Assembly: GCA_951799425.1 (NCBI GenBank)
Contig: OX637392.1
Coordinates: 39,756,593 to 39,820,592, forward strand
DNA: 64,000 nucleotides
Source: Ilex aquifolium
Lineage: Eukaryota > Streptophyta > Magnoliopsida > Aquifoliales > Aquifoliaceae
Reading direction: 5' to 3'
Made by a program: the position numbers and the translations under genes. The notes below the pieces were generated by a model, which saw only the letters and a program-made list of their open reading frames with translations, did no database searches and was not told where the DNA came from. Positions 32,657-44,005 of the stretch are shown piece by piece; within the stretch, counting starts at the first letter, position 1; every line of letters begins with the position of its first letter.

Positions 32657-34422
32657 GGAAGCTATGTCTCTACCGGTCCATCTCGGGATCCACATTCCCT
32701 CCTATAGGAGCTTCCCAATATTCCGGCTCGTCAGTTCCGCGCTCCTCCTCTATACCAAGACCTGAAATATGTTGTTTGTAGGGGGTGAGCACTAAGCTCT
32801 GTAGCAACATTCCTCCCAAACTCGAACAAGGTTTATAAAAGTATATAAAATGGCCGGTCTCATTCCACAAATAACATATATAATCTTTGAAGTAAAACAG
32901 GGACATTTTAAAATGGATCTCAAGTTTAAGTAGCGACAGTAATTTAAATGAACAGTAAAAGAAACCAAGATCCAAGACATATCCATTTTTCCAAAATATA
33001 AACCGGTTTCCCACAAGACCTTGTGGAATCCCATACTCCCACAAGTTCTTATAGGAAACCATTTTCCACAATACTACAATAATTCATAACTTGACATTAA
33101 TGACCATAAACAATTCCCAACAATTCTTCCGGTAGGTGGCATACTTTAGAGCAACCTCCACCCCCATTTATTCCGGTAGGTGGCATACTTAAGAGCAACC
33201 TCCACCCCCATTTATTCCGGTAGGTGGCATACTTAAGAGCAACCTCCACCTCCATTCATTGATTCTCAAGCATCCTTACAAGGAACCTCTTGAGAATGGG
33301 TGAGCATTCTTACAAGAAACCTCTCACTCATTTGCATCACAAACAACCCAACCAAGAATATCATTCCAACAATTATGTCAATTTACAATCATCTATCCAA
33401 AATTCCCCAAATTTAAGCATGTGACATTTTCAATAACCAACCAAGAAAATACATGAGATCACAATAACATCATTTTTCTACCCAACACAAAGCACTAAGG
33501 TTTCGAAAATCCATCATAAAGAAAGCATTTAAGAAGGAAATACATCACTCTCCAAGAACTAGGGTTTTGAAACATAAAAAGAGATTTCATGGGTATTCAA
33601 CCCTAACTTTGTTCAAAACATGTAATCTTTGCCAAAGAGCTTAAGAGAGGATGATTCCATAGCATATATATATACCATTGATAGCCAAAACATACATATA
33701 TAAATACCCTAGCATCAATGTAAGAGAGTGAGAGAAAACCCCTACCTTTCTTCTTCCTATGTGTTCTTGTGTGAAGAACTAGAAGATTTGATCCTCTCCA
33801 ACTTGAATCAACACTTCAATATCTTGTTTTCCCCTTCTTTCCTTCCTCTCTAAACTTCTCTATGGTTAGCATTGATGAATTGGGTGCAAATGGAAGAGAA
33901 AACACCCAAAAAACGTCTGAGTCGTGAAGCCCTCGGTTTGGCGCGTCCGGACGCGTGTTTTTCACTGTCCGGACGCGTGTTTTTGCGTCCAAATTTCTGC
34001 CATACGCGTCCGGACGCGTGTCTATTCCCGTCCGGACGCGGGTGACAGTATACCCGCAGCTTCCAGATCAATTTTGACCTATTTAGAAGCCGATGTAGAA
34101 AATTTGTGTGAAATACACTTTTGTAGCCCTTGAAGTCTACTATCCACTGTCCAAATTTCAGATCAATTTAAGCTAGGAATAAAAAGTTATGATCGAAATA
34201 CTAGACAGTGTCCAAAAATCCTTTTTACCCAAATTTCCTCTAAAGTGTGCTTTCATTCCGAAAATCTTCCTAACTTCCAATACATACTCTATTACCTCGC
34301 CTAACATTTCTATTCCTACTCTTACACTCTACATAGTTCATGCATACATCATCACATAAATTCGCATTCCTAAACATAATTACTTTACTATATAAAAAAA
34401 AATACGAATGTGGGGGTTTACA
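32657..34422 (-). repeat. 5' LTR of element D, outer piece
   Basis: It begins with the second copy of the Athila target duplication GGAAG and ends GGGTTTACA at the outer border of element D. Joined with 21564-21815 it gives 2018 bp, equal to the other LTR. It carries the 44-bp repeat at 33127-33257 and the CGTCCGGACG cluster at 33944-34045. Confidence 0.95.
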
Positions 34423-35533
34423 AGTATTGTTGTCAAATAGTGGGTTAGGAAATCGCCAGAAGTCATGGAACAATTCCATTAAATCTGGCAACTATTATAT
34501 CGCTCAAAACACGGGTTTTCAAATTTAAACAAAATCTGCCACAAAATTCTTTAGTTTTCAACAAAAAAAAAAAAAAACACAAGCATCCGAAATTTTTGAG
34601 GAAGTTGAATCGTTCGCCTGTGAAGTGACATAATAGATGTTAAAGCACCACTGAAGACCGATCTTCGTTCTTTTTCAATTCAAATTGCCGATAATGTGAC
34701 ATGATAGTGATGCAAAACAGTGTAACACACCTTCATTAACACTTTAATCACTGAAAAAAATGTGAACTTATATTTATTAATTTATATACAATCTAAATAG
34801 TATGCATCACACAATGTGACATCACAATGTAACATCCATATATATTACTTTTAATGAATTACAATGTTACAATACAGTGTAACATTACAAAGTGACACTG
34901 TTGTCGGCCGAATACTGTGTTTGTAACAATGTGACTACACAGTGTGACATCCATATTATGAATGCAGAAAATGAAAAAAACAATGTATGATTGTTTATGG
35001 AGCAGACAATATCAAACTTCGGCACATATTGTGTTAACAAGTTTTTTGAAGTAGAAGTAAAACACAAATTTTGAGTTGAAACAATAGACGTTGACAAAGA
35101 ACAAATATTGTGCAACCTGTGGGTGGAAAACCGCAGACGTAGAAGTAGAAGACGATCACCTAACGTTGATGTACAAACGTTGAAGCATAAACATTCGTTG
35201 AAGAAGAAGAGCACCAACGTTGGGGGAATTAAACCAGATGTCGTTGATGGTGAAGAAGAGTATGTTTAAAATTCCAAAAAAAAAGATCTCCTAAAATAAG
35301 CAAACAACTGATTTAATAAAAGCAAATCCCATGAAAGAAGGAAGTGCTGTCAAATTGTACAGTCCATGAATTATGAAAAAGGATATTTCATTAAAGAAAA
35401 AATTTAAAAAGCTGTCATTGTATACCTAGGCACAATACATTTCCACTTAATAGTACTTATCTACAATACATTTTTTTTAAGGTATTTTCTCACAAATAAG
35501 TAATTCATATGGTACCTACTCATAATTTTTCCC

Positions 35534-35593
35534 AAAAAATTTGACTCTATAAGAAATATAAGTCATGTTTAAGCCCAAATAAAAATTTTTAAA
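35534..35593. other. 60-bp spacer between MULE-1 and MULE-2
   Basis: It begins with the MULE-1 duplication AAAAAATTT and ends with the MULE-2 duplication ATTTTTAAA. The rest looks like ordinary AT-rich sequence. Confidence 0.6.
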
Positions 35594-36000
35594 GGGTTTT
35601 TTGGAAGTCGGTACAATTTTTATAACTTATTTGATTTTAAGTACAAACTCAAAAAATATTTGGCAAAAAGTACACTTTGGAGCAGAAGGACCGAAGTACC
35701 TCTATCATCATCACATCACTGTTGAAAAAACCAGATAAAGAAACCAATTAATTTGAAAACTAAAACTCTTAAATTTTAAAGTTTTCTTATATTAGAACTC
35801 TTTTTTTCTCTCTCTCTCTCTCTCTTTATATCTCATATATGTACACACACACACAACTAAATTCAAAACTTAAACAAATTTTAAATTTCTAAATTTGAAA
35901 ACTTTCCCAATTCTTTCTAAAATTCTTAAATTTTAGGATTTTCTTATATTAGAACTATTTCGTTCTCTCTCTCTCTCTCTTATATATACACACATATACT

Positions 36001-36465
36001 GTGATGCCAATGTCACACTGCTTGTAAAATACATATGCACAGTTGAGCCATTGTGGATATTATAATGTGATATCAATGTCCACTATATACACACAATATA
36101 TGTAAGTTTTGGCACATGGGAAGTACCACAGTGTGACATAGGGATTGACACACTGTGGGCATCATAAATGTGGCATCATTGTCATACTGCATATAAACAC
36201 CATATATAGGGTATACACATGGATGGTATCACAATGTGACTCTAATGTAACACTTCATACACACATCACATAAATATTCAAAAATACATGGTGAGTATCA
36301 CAGTGTGAATCCAATGTCATAATGCAACTACACATCATATGTATGTTTTTTCATGGTGTGGGCATCAAAAGTGTGACTCCAATGTCACATTGCAAAACAA
36401 ATATCATATGTAGTGTTTTGTACATGATGGATATCACACAATGTGACTTAAATGTAATACTCAAC
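36001..36465. repeat. Subterminal tandem array with CACAnTGTGAC / AATGTCACA motifs
   Basis: About six units of 65-75 bp. Each has a direct motif close to TCACAATGTGACT and, about 5 bp on, its inverse AATGTCACA, then a stretch like CACATATCATATGTATGTTTT. Similar motifs are scattered through 34700-34960, 40320-41100 and 54320-55300 in MULE-1 and MULE-3. Confidence 0.75.
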
Positions 36466-36660
36466 AGAGAGAGAAAATAAAGGGGAGAGAGAGAATAGGG
36501 AGATGAGAGTAACAATGGGAGAGAGAACGAGTTTGAGAGAGAAAATAGAGGGAGAGAGAGAAAGTGAGAGAGAATAGGGAGAGAGACAAAAAGAGAGATA
36601 AAATAGGGCAGAGAAAGATATTAACAGTGAGAGTCAGAATATATATATATATATAGATAT

Positions 36661-36690
<30 letters not shown>
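36465..36690. repeat. GA-rich microsatellite in MULE-2
   Basis: Impure GAGAGA runs with an inserted TATATA run; MULE-4 has a similar TA then GA block at 61850-61912. Confidence 0.85.
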
Positions 36691-36692
<2 letters not shown>

Positions 36693-37026
36693 TAGGAAAT
36701 CTTTTTAAAACTAATGGAATCCTTTCAAAATTAAAACGGTTAATTATTCTTTAATTTAGGAAACTACTTAGCCATTAAAATAGAATCAAAAAAAATATGA
36801 AAATTGTCCTAATAAATAGGAAACTGAATTTCACAATTAACTGCCTAAATTATCTTCTACGAATAAAGGAAAATGGTTTTTAGGTAACTGAAATATTTAA
36901 TAAAAAGCCAAAGTGTATCTATTCACAAAATATTTACACAAAAAAAAGACTTATACACAGAAGATTTATATTAAAATATTTCCTCACAAATAACTAGTGT
37001 ATAGTGTTCTTTTTCACAATTTTCCC

Positions 37027-37036
37027 TTTTTTAAAT
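37027..37036. repeat. Shared target-site copy between MULE-2 and MULE-3
   Basis: TTTTTTAAAT. It is the right flank of MULE-2 and the left flank of MULE-3, and is identical to 56428-56437. Confidence 0.75.
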
Positions 37037-37762
37037 GGGAAATTTGTGGGGGAGTACATTTTTTCGAAAATATTCTTGAAAAAGTCCATTGCCCAAACTT
37101 TTAAGTTTGTAAGTATAGTATCTATAAAACATTTGGTGGACAAATACATAATTTCAAATTTTCATATTTTAGTTGTACCTAAATGCCCTTGCTTATTTTT
37201 TGCAATATCTAGTAGTTTCCTTTTTTTTTTTATTCTGTTTTTATTGAATGAGTGGTTTCCTATTTTAATGGCCAATTTAACGTTTATATTTTAAAAAGAT
37301 TACAAAATTTTTGGTAGTTAATATTTTTGCTCTTTCATATCTTCATTTTTCAAATTTATGTTTTTCATACAACAACCGATAAGCATCATCAGACTTCTAC
37401 AAGAGGTTCATCACTTTTCTGGTATTTCCTCAAGTCAGGTTTTTTTTTTTTTTTTTCGTGTTTCTATTCACAATCAGTTGGTGTCATTCATGTTCATATA
37501 ATTATTTCAAATACCATTTGTTAAACTTCTTTGATTTGAAGACTAAACTTTACCTAGCAAAAACATAGTTTGACGTTTTTTTATATTTAAATGTATTATG
37601 TATTCCAGTATGTGAATGTTGTTGCGAATTTTTTTCACTTAATAATTTATTGTTATATGAATTGCATATGGTGTTTATCTGTTTTATTCATGTCACTGGG
37701 TTTTCGTACTGTGTTGATTGATTTTTTATTCTTTCCTGTTAAAATTATTAACATGAAGAACA

Positions 37763-39994
37763 ATGGAGGATACCGTAATGACGGTCTGCAGATTCGGTAA
37801 TGAGACATCAGTCCTCAGATTTTATGTGGGTTCAACGTCAGATGACATTGTGCATGGGATCCGTGACACATGAGATTGTTTGAAAAATGTTGCTGTTGGG
37901 TTGTCATACTCTATCCCTGGGCATCCGAATTGCATTTTGCGCAATGATATAGATATGAAGAACATGTTTGATTTGGTGAGATTTATCGCAGTTAAGTATG
38001 TTGATATGAATGTCGTTATGTGAGATGACGAGTCATGTGTTATTGATGATATTGATTTTATTGAAGATGTTGAATTACATGATGTTGAATTTGATTCAGA
38101 GGAAGACTTGCTTCCTCGGTTTAGTTCGCATAATGAAAATGTTTTACTCTCATCTGGTTGGGTAAATGAAATTCGACATGAGGGACAAAAGTTTGAAGGT
38201 GGTGTGTCACAGTTTCATAATGCTCTATGGAAATACTCAATCGAAGTTGGATTTGAATTTAATCATGTTAAGAATTGTAAAGAGCGGGTTATCGCCGAGT
38301 GTGATTCAAAGTATTCCACTGGATGTGGGTGGCGTATTAATGCAACTCTTCAAAAGGTAAATGATTTTTTCTACATGAGAAAATTGCATAATGAACACAC
38401 ATGTGGGGCTGCTCTACGTACAGTACAAAATAAGCGACTCAGTTCTAACCTGATTGCAGAATTGATTGTTGATCACGTTCGTGAAAAGAGCTCTACTCGG
38501 CCCGTTGAAGTTGTTAATGATTTTAATTTTGGACTATGGTCTAACAATATCTTATGACCGAGTATGGATGGGTGTTGAAAAGGCAAGAGGAATGTTTTTT
38601 GGTGATCATAATTTATCGTACCAACAATTATGTTGGTATGTTGATGCTGCAAATAGTACCAACCTTGGCAGCCATTTAGAGGTTATTCGTGTCATTTAAG
38701 GCATGCATCGATGGTTTTAATTATTGTCGTCCATTACTATTTGTTGATGGAACTTTTTTGAAAGGTAGATACAAAAGAAATATTTTTTCAGCAACTGACA
38801 AAGATGGAAACCAAGGTACAATTATTTTTTTGGAAAATAACAATTCATTTCAGATTTAGTGTTACTGTTTTTTGTTTCTTGTTACTCTTTGTTGTCACTT
38901 TTTTGTCCATTTTAACGGTTTAAGCAGAATTACAAATTATTATATTATATGTTTCAGGTTTATTCCCACTAGCTTTTGCGGTGGTTGATTCTGAAGATGA
39001 GTCAAATTGACTATGGTTTCTACAACAGCTTAACGAGATTGTGGATCATACACGGGAGATTACGTTCGTTTCTGATCGGAACGTTGGCTTATAGGAAGCT
39101 ATGCCAAAAGTTTTTCCTAATGCGCATCATGCTTTTTGCTTGCAGCATTTGAAAGCAAATTTGAGGGACAAATTTAATGGTAGGCATTTTTCCAACACAT
39201 TCAGGAAGCATATTGTATATTTGCCATGTGAATGCGCTTATGCACCGACAATACCTTTATTCAATGACAAGATTAGTTCTTTAAGGCGTGAAGGTGGCCC
39301 TAATGTCGACAAGTTTATGGGAAATCTCCCATATGAACATTGGGCCAATCCTCATTTCAGAGGTAATCGTTATGGTGAAATGTCGTATAATGCAGCCGAG
39401 TCTTTTAATGCTTGGATTACAAAAGCACGTCATCTACCGATTACTAGCATGATTGACACTATAAGGGGACAACTTATGAATTTGATGAGTGATAGGATGA
39501 AGACATCGTCAAATTGGAATGATAACTTATGTCCAAATATGGATGAAAAATTGCATATTGCATTTGATGAAGGAAGGTCTTGGTCTGTACGTATTTCAAA
39601 TAATGATGTGTATGAAGTGAATTCATATCCTTTGGTATCTGTTAACATTTTAAATGGCATGTGCACATGTCATCAGTGGCAGATTAATGAGTTTCCTTGT
39701 TCACGTGCAGTATCTGTCATACGAAAGAGTAGCCAGAATATAAATGAATTTGTTGATTATTACTATCATGTGAGCACTTACAGGAAATCGTATGCTGAAC
39801 CGATCTTCCCAATCCCTACACTTGGTTGTCCAGATTTTTCGGTTGATGATGTTGATATATTGTCGCCATCGACAAAAAAGCAGCTTGGGCGACCAAGGAA
39901 GCGAAGAATAAGGTCGAGGGGTGAACTCATTAGGCGTATTCGTTCTGGTCGTTTTGGTAGTCACAACAAGAAAACATGTAATGAACCATTATAA
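37763..39994 (+). pseudogene. MuDR-type (MULE) transposase, broken
   Basis: The frame starts MEDTVMTVCRFGNETSV. A zinc-binding N-terminal domain follows (GCGWRINATLQKVNDFFYMRKLHNEHTC region), then the catalytic core: first Asp in LLFVDGTFLKGRYKR, second in TFVSDRNVGL, and Glu in NAAESFNAW. A SWIM-type finger CTCHQWQINEFPCSRAV ends the conserved part; its usual His is Arg. A 142-bp intron (38816-38957, GT-AG) splits the core between GNQ and GLFPLAFAVVD. The gene is dead: stops at 37871, 38021, 39008 and 39092, and frameshifts near 38525 and 38690. It would have cut and joined the MULE ends. Confidence 0.9.
38816..38957 (+). other. Intron of the MULE transposase pseudogene
   Basis: Begins GTACAATT and ends TTATATGTTTCAG. 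Removing it joins the codon G of GNQ-GLFPLAF in frame. T-rich, as plant introns are. Confidence 0.75.
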
Positions 39995-41189
39995 TTGGTC
40001 AACCGTTAAAACTTGACATTGATCATTCATTTAATTTAATTTGAATTATTGTCTGTTATTGTTATTCATATTTTATGGTACAATGATTATCAATTTGATA
40101 TGTAGTTTGTAATGTTAATTACTGGGCATTAAAATTTCTTACCCTAAATTGTAACTATATTTGTACATATTGTAATCCAATTGTGTTGTACACGTAGGAA
40201 GTCCTGTGTGCTAGAAATGTGGTATCATAGTATGATTATATTTTTCTTTGTTTTTTTAATTTTTTTTTTGTATGCTTAAAAAATGGGCATTCCATTCATT
40301 TTATAAATGTTAACATAATATTATGTCACGCTATTATCATAAGCCACACAAATATGATGTCACACTATAGTAAAACTACAAAACTGTATGTCAATGAAAC
40401 AACAGGTGCCAAACATTACAAAACATAAAAATGTCACTTTAACATGTCACTAAATCACACATTAGGAATACTGACGTTCTTCGTTTTTTAAAACATTGTA
40501 TAGTTGCTCAAACTGTGTCTCATTCATTATGTTTCAATCTGTTTTAACAATATTAAAAAGTCACATTAATATATCTCTCTGTTCATCTGATAAAACATTT
40601 AGATAAATTGACATTTGGATGTCACTTTACAATGTCACTATAAAGTCAAATGATTTCTGTAACAAAAAATATGTTGTTGCACATCATATAAAACAATATA
40701 TGCCACAAGAAAAATGTCCTCATACTAAAATAATTCACTCCCAACACGTTTGTAGTACAACCACCACCCACAAATCTAAGACAAAAAATTGTTAATTATT
40801 AGCCTAACATTTAATGATGTCACTCTTTTACAAAATTAAAGCCCTGTATGTCATAACAATATTTCTTGGGTTGAAACAAAATATCACGTTACCATGTCAC
40901 TCTATCACAAACTAGTAATATAATCATTCTTCATATTTTTGTAAAATTGTCTACTTATTGAAATTGTGACTTCATTATGATGTCAGTTGTTTTGAGAAAT
41001 TAAAAAATTCACATTAACATGTCACTTTTATAACAAAATATATAGTGACATTAATATATCACACTACAATGTCACCCTATCCCATGTGCTCAATGTACCT
41101 AATCATATGATGTAGCCAATCAGATATAACATTAGATGTCCAAAAAATAAATGTCCTTGTGTTAAACTAATCCAATCATAAAATAATTA
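39995..41189. other. Non-coding interior of MULE-3
   Basis: AT-rich, with repeated TGTCAC/GTGACA motifs in both orientations; no frame is seen. Confidence 0.6.
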
Positions 41190-41272
41190 CATGACTTTAA
41201 CCACCCAAATTCTTCACCTCATCCAAATTCTCCACATATGGGACATAACCCCATCTAAGTGTGTGCCCCATG
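41190..41272 (-). pseudogene. Second MULE-3 gene, downstream piece
   Basis: On the - strand the frame GHTLRWGYVPYVENLDEVKNLGG runs to a stop. Joined across the solo LTR (one duplication copy removed) it continues in frame from TLFFTNM of the piece at 43387. This shows that the solo LTR lies in an exon. No protease domain is found further along the - strand. Confidence 0.6.
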
Positions 41273-41787
41273 TGTAACACCCCGCATTTTCTTTTATATA
41301 TATGTATATAGATATATAGTAATAATGGTTGTAAAAAATGTGGATATGTGTAAGGATGTAAGGATAAATTATATAGATTGTAATAGTAGGAGAAATGCTA
41401 GAGATAAATATGGATTGGGAAGTTGGAGTTTCCAAGACGTTTAAACTTGGAAAGGGTGACTAGACGAATTTTTAAATATTTTTAGGTCAAAATAAGGTGT
41501 CCATTGAATCCGGAAGGTCAAACAACCTTGGGAGAGGTAATATGAGGTGTATAGGAAGTTAGGAAGTACTCCGGAGTGAAAACACACTTAGAGAAAATTT
41601 GGGTAAAAAGGAGTTGGGACACCTTCTAGTATTGTGGTCATAACTTTTTATCCTTATCTCCAATTGATCTGAAATTTGGACAGTAGATAGTAGACATCTA
41701 GGGCTACAAAAGTGTATCTCATGAAAATTTTCCAATTCGACCTCTAAATGGGTCGAAACTGCCCTGCAAGTCGAAGTAGCCGAAGTG

Positions 41788-41872
41788 TACCGGTACACAG
41801 TACCGGTACGGTACCGTACCGGTACGACTACTCCAGTGGCTTAACCGTACCGGTACCGCGTACCGGTACGAT
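41788..41872 (+). repeat. Palindrome cluster GTACCGGTAC in solo LTR B2
   Basis: Five copies of GTACCGGTAC or close variants in 85 bp, with the spacer GACTACTCCAGTGGCTTAA. It lies about 515-600 bp from the LTR start, the same place as in LTR B1 and just beyond the conserved block that also precedes the clusters of C and D. Confidence 0.85.
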
Positions 41873-42391
41873 TTATCTGACGCTCACCGAATAGTAAAAG
41901 TCGGGATTTGACCATTTAAAACACCCATTTCCACTACATTTTACCCCATTCTTACATTCCACTCTCACCCTAAACATATTAGAATCCTAGGAGGAGATAA
42001 AGGAGGAGAAAGAAATACAAGATCAAGAGGGAGTTACACTTCCAAAAAGATCAAAGCCCTAGATTTCAAGAATACCAAGGTAGGGGTTTTCTCCCACTCA
42101 CTTACATTGAGGCTAGGGTATTTATATATGTATGTTTTTGCTATCAATGGTATATATATGCTATGAAATCATCATCTCTTAGGCTTTTTGCAAAGATTAC
42201 ATGTTGTTAGGGTTTAATAACCATGAAATCTCTTTTCTCGTTTTAAAACCCTAGTCTTTGGGAGAGTGATGTATTTCCTTCCTAAATGCCTTCTTTCTTA
42301 TTGATTTCGAAACTTTAGTGCTTTGTGTTGGGTAGTAAAATAATGTTATTGCGATCTCATGTATTTTTCTTGGTTGGGTTGTTTGAGATAC

Positions 42392-42712
42392 ACATGTAAT
42401 GATTTGTGAGAGGTTCCTTATAAGGATGCTCACCCCTTCCCAAGAGGTTCCTTATAAAGATGCTTGGGAAGCCATGTAATGCTTTGTGAGAGGTTCCTTA
42501 TAAGGATGCTCACCCCTTCCCAAGAGGTTCCTTATAAGGATGCTTGGGAAGCCATGTAATGAATTGTGAGAGGTTCCTTATAAGGATGCTCACCCCTTCC
42601 CAAGAGGTTTCTTATAAGGATGCTTGGGAAGCCATGTAATGATTTGTGAGAGGTTCCTGGTAAGGATGCTCACCCATTCTCAAGAGGTTCCTTGTAAGGA
42701 TGCTTGAGAATC
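42392..42712 (+). repeat. 80-bp tandem repeat, four units, in solo LTR B2
   Basis: Units start CATGTAATGATTTGTGAGAGG at 42392, 42473, 42553 and 42633. Each holds two copies of AGAGGTTCCTTATAAGGATGC. LTR D has the equivalent segment once. Confidence 0.9.
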
Positions 42713-43386
42713 AAAGACGATCTAAACGGAGGTGGAGGTTACCCTAAAGTATGCCACCTACCGAAAGAATTGTTGGAAACTGTGTATGGTGGACTGGATT
42801 ATATTTCGAAATGGTTTGCTAACTGTATAGTGGTTTCACTTATTCATTCAATTACTGTTGTTCCTTAAACTTGAGATCTACTAAAATGTCTCTGTTTTAC
42901 TTCAAAGATTATATATGCTATTTGCGAAATGAGACCGGCCATTTTATATGCTTTTATAAACCTTGTTAGAGTTTGGGAGGAATGTTGCTACAGAGCTTCG
43001 TGCTCACCCCCTACAAACAACATATTTCAGGTCTTTGTCTAGAGGAGGAGCTCGGAACTGACGAGCCGGGACATTGGGAAGCTCCCGTAGAAGGGAACGT
43101 GGACCCCGAGGTGGACGCATAGAGCGACCTCCTTTCCTTTTTGTACTAGACTAGGATATTCATTTTGAACCTTGTAAGGTCTAGTTTTCTTTTGTTATTT
43201 CCGCTGCGCTACATTATGTGATTTTTGGAATGTAAAGGCCAAAATGGGTCTATTCTTTTGGGATAATGCTGTAAATTTTATGGATGACTTTATGAAGTCT
43301 TATTTATTGATGGATTATTCTAGTGCTCTCATGATGTGAATGTTTTATAATGTAATGCCGTTCAGGGTGTGTTTTGGGGTGTTACA

Positions 43387-44005
43387 CCATGTTTGTGAAG
43401 AACAAAGTTACCAGAAGGTATAGACATAATAGTCTTGCTACGTCATCGTAGTCTTCCTGTGTGTTCCCATCTACTGCTTGTTTCAACCTATTTTTTTATC
43501 AATGGTGCAGACAACCTATCATCACTTTTGAACCTCCGCTGAACGAATGCCGTCGACTCCTTTCGATGGTTTGTTGTATTTATTGTCTCGCTGCCATCTT
43601 CAATTCCAAATATTAGAGTGACATAAGTTTTCCTCAATTTGATACTTTCTCCACCAATGCTGAATTTTGATGTTTCGGGGTCGAAACACAAAATTATAGG
43701 CAGTATGCTATTGTCACTTTTCTTGCACCATGACCTCACAAAATTGTTCTCGTTGATACTCTCAATGATCAACCAAAAAGGAGTTTTTCGCAACGACATT
43801 TTGTGTTCTTCCTGCACACAATTTCATGTATTGCCCTTATGATTTGCAAGCATGTTTGATCTATACTGTGGGTCTAGTGACTTTTCCTTCACACTTGTTT
43901 CAGCATCTTTTATTGCTTCCTTACTAGTTCTATCAGATGTTGACCCCACCACATTCCTTGCCAATATTCCCCTTTGTTTCCCCTGGGTTTTTTTCGCTGT
44001 TGTAG
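43387..44005 (-). pseudogene. Second MULE-3 gene, central piece (resembles genes linked to ULP1-type MULEs)
   Basis: Read on the - strand: a first exon part TAKKTQGKQRGILARNVVGS ending LDPQ near 43872, a probable short intron, then an exon starting near 43826 (EEHKMSLRKTPFWLIIESIN) with SWCKKSDNSILPIILCFDPE, FSIGGESIKLRKTYVTLIFG and, after a frameshift near 43490, DDVARLLCLYLLVTLFFTN. This resembles the N-terminal part of plant proteins carried by some MULEs together with a ULP1-like protease (Kaonashi type); I infer that from pattern alone. The gene is broken by family A copy 2 in its first exon, by the solo LTR, and by the frameshift. Confidence 0.5.

Larger units (their letters stand above)
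16328..34422 (-). mobile_element. Element D: gypsy derivative with gag but no reverse transcriptase
   Basis: Target duplications AGTAT flank it (16323-16327 and 34423-34427). The 3' LTR is 16328-18345. The 5' LTR is 21564-21820 plus 32662-34422, because an Athila-like element inserted into it. Both LTRs are 2018 bp and differ at about five positions. The 3.2-kb interior holds a gag frame, a protease remnant, a 1.1-kb AT-rich repeat and an integrase tail with chromodomain. The region from protease through the integrase core is absent. The element must have moved using proteins of a related autonomous element. Confidence 0.93.
16255..35533. mobile_element. MULE-1: small Mutator-like element split by elements D and Athila
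   Basis: Exact 9-bp copies of AAAAAATTT flank it at 16246-16254 and 35534-35542; 9 bp is the Mutator-type duplication length. The left end runs GGATTGTTG...GGTACACA...ACTTAATTGTG. The right end in reverse complement runs GGGAAAAATT...GGTACC...ACTTATTTGTG, and is closely similar to the right end of MULE-2. Removing element D and its duplication leaves about 1.18 kb without coding capacity. Its right part is rich in GTGACAT-like motifs. The terminal match is imperfect, so the left border is less certain than the right one. Confidence 0.6.
35594..37026. mobile_element. MULE-2: small non-coding Mutator-like element
   Basis: The left end GGGTTTTTTGGAAGTCGGTAC and the right end (reverse complement GGGAAAATTGTGAAAAAGAAC) align without gaps for 40 bp, including a shared CTTATTTG/GTTATTTG. 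The flanks ATTTTTAAA (35585-35593) and TTTTTTAAA (37027-37035) match in 8 of 9 bases. Inside are a direct duplication containing CTCTTAAATTTTA and TCTCTCTC (about 35764 and 35926), a tandem array rich in CACAATGTGAC-like motifs (36001-36465) and GA/TA microsatellites. There is no coding capacity. Confidence 0.7.
41273..43386 (+). mobile_element. Solo LTR B2 (2114 bp)
   Basis: Starts TGTAACACCCCGC, ends GGGGTGTTACA, and is flanked by CCATG on both sides (41268-41272 and 43387-43391). There is no internal region or second LTR next to it. This is the product of recombination between the two LTRs of a former element. It is related to LTRs B1, C and D. It carries a GTACCGGTAC palindrome cluster and an 80-bp tandem repeat. 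Confidence 0.95.
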
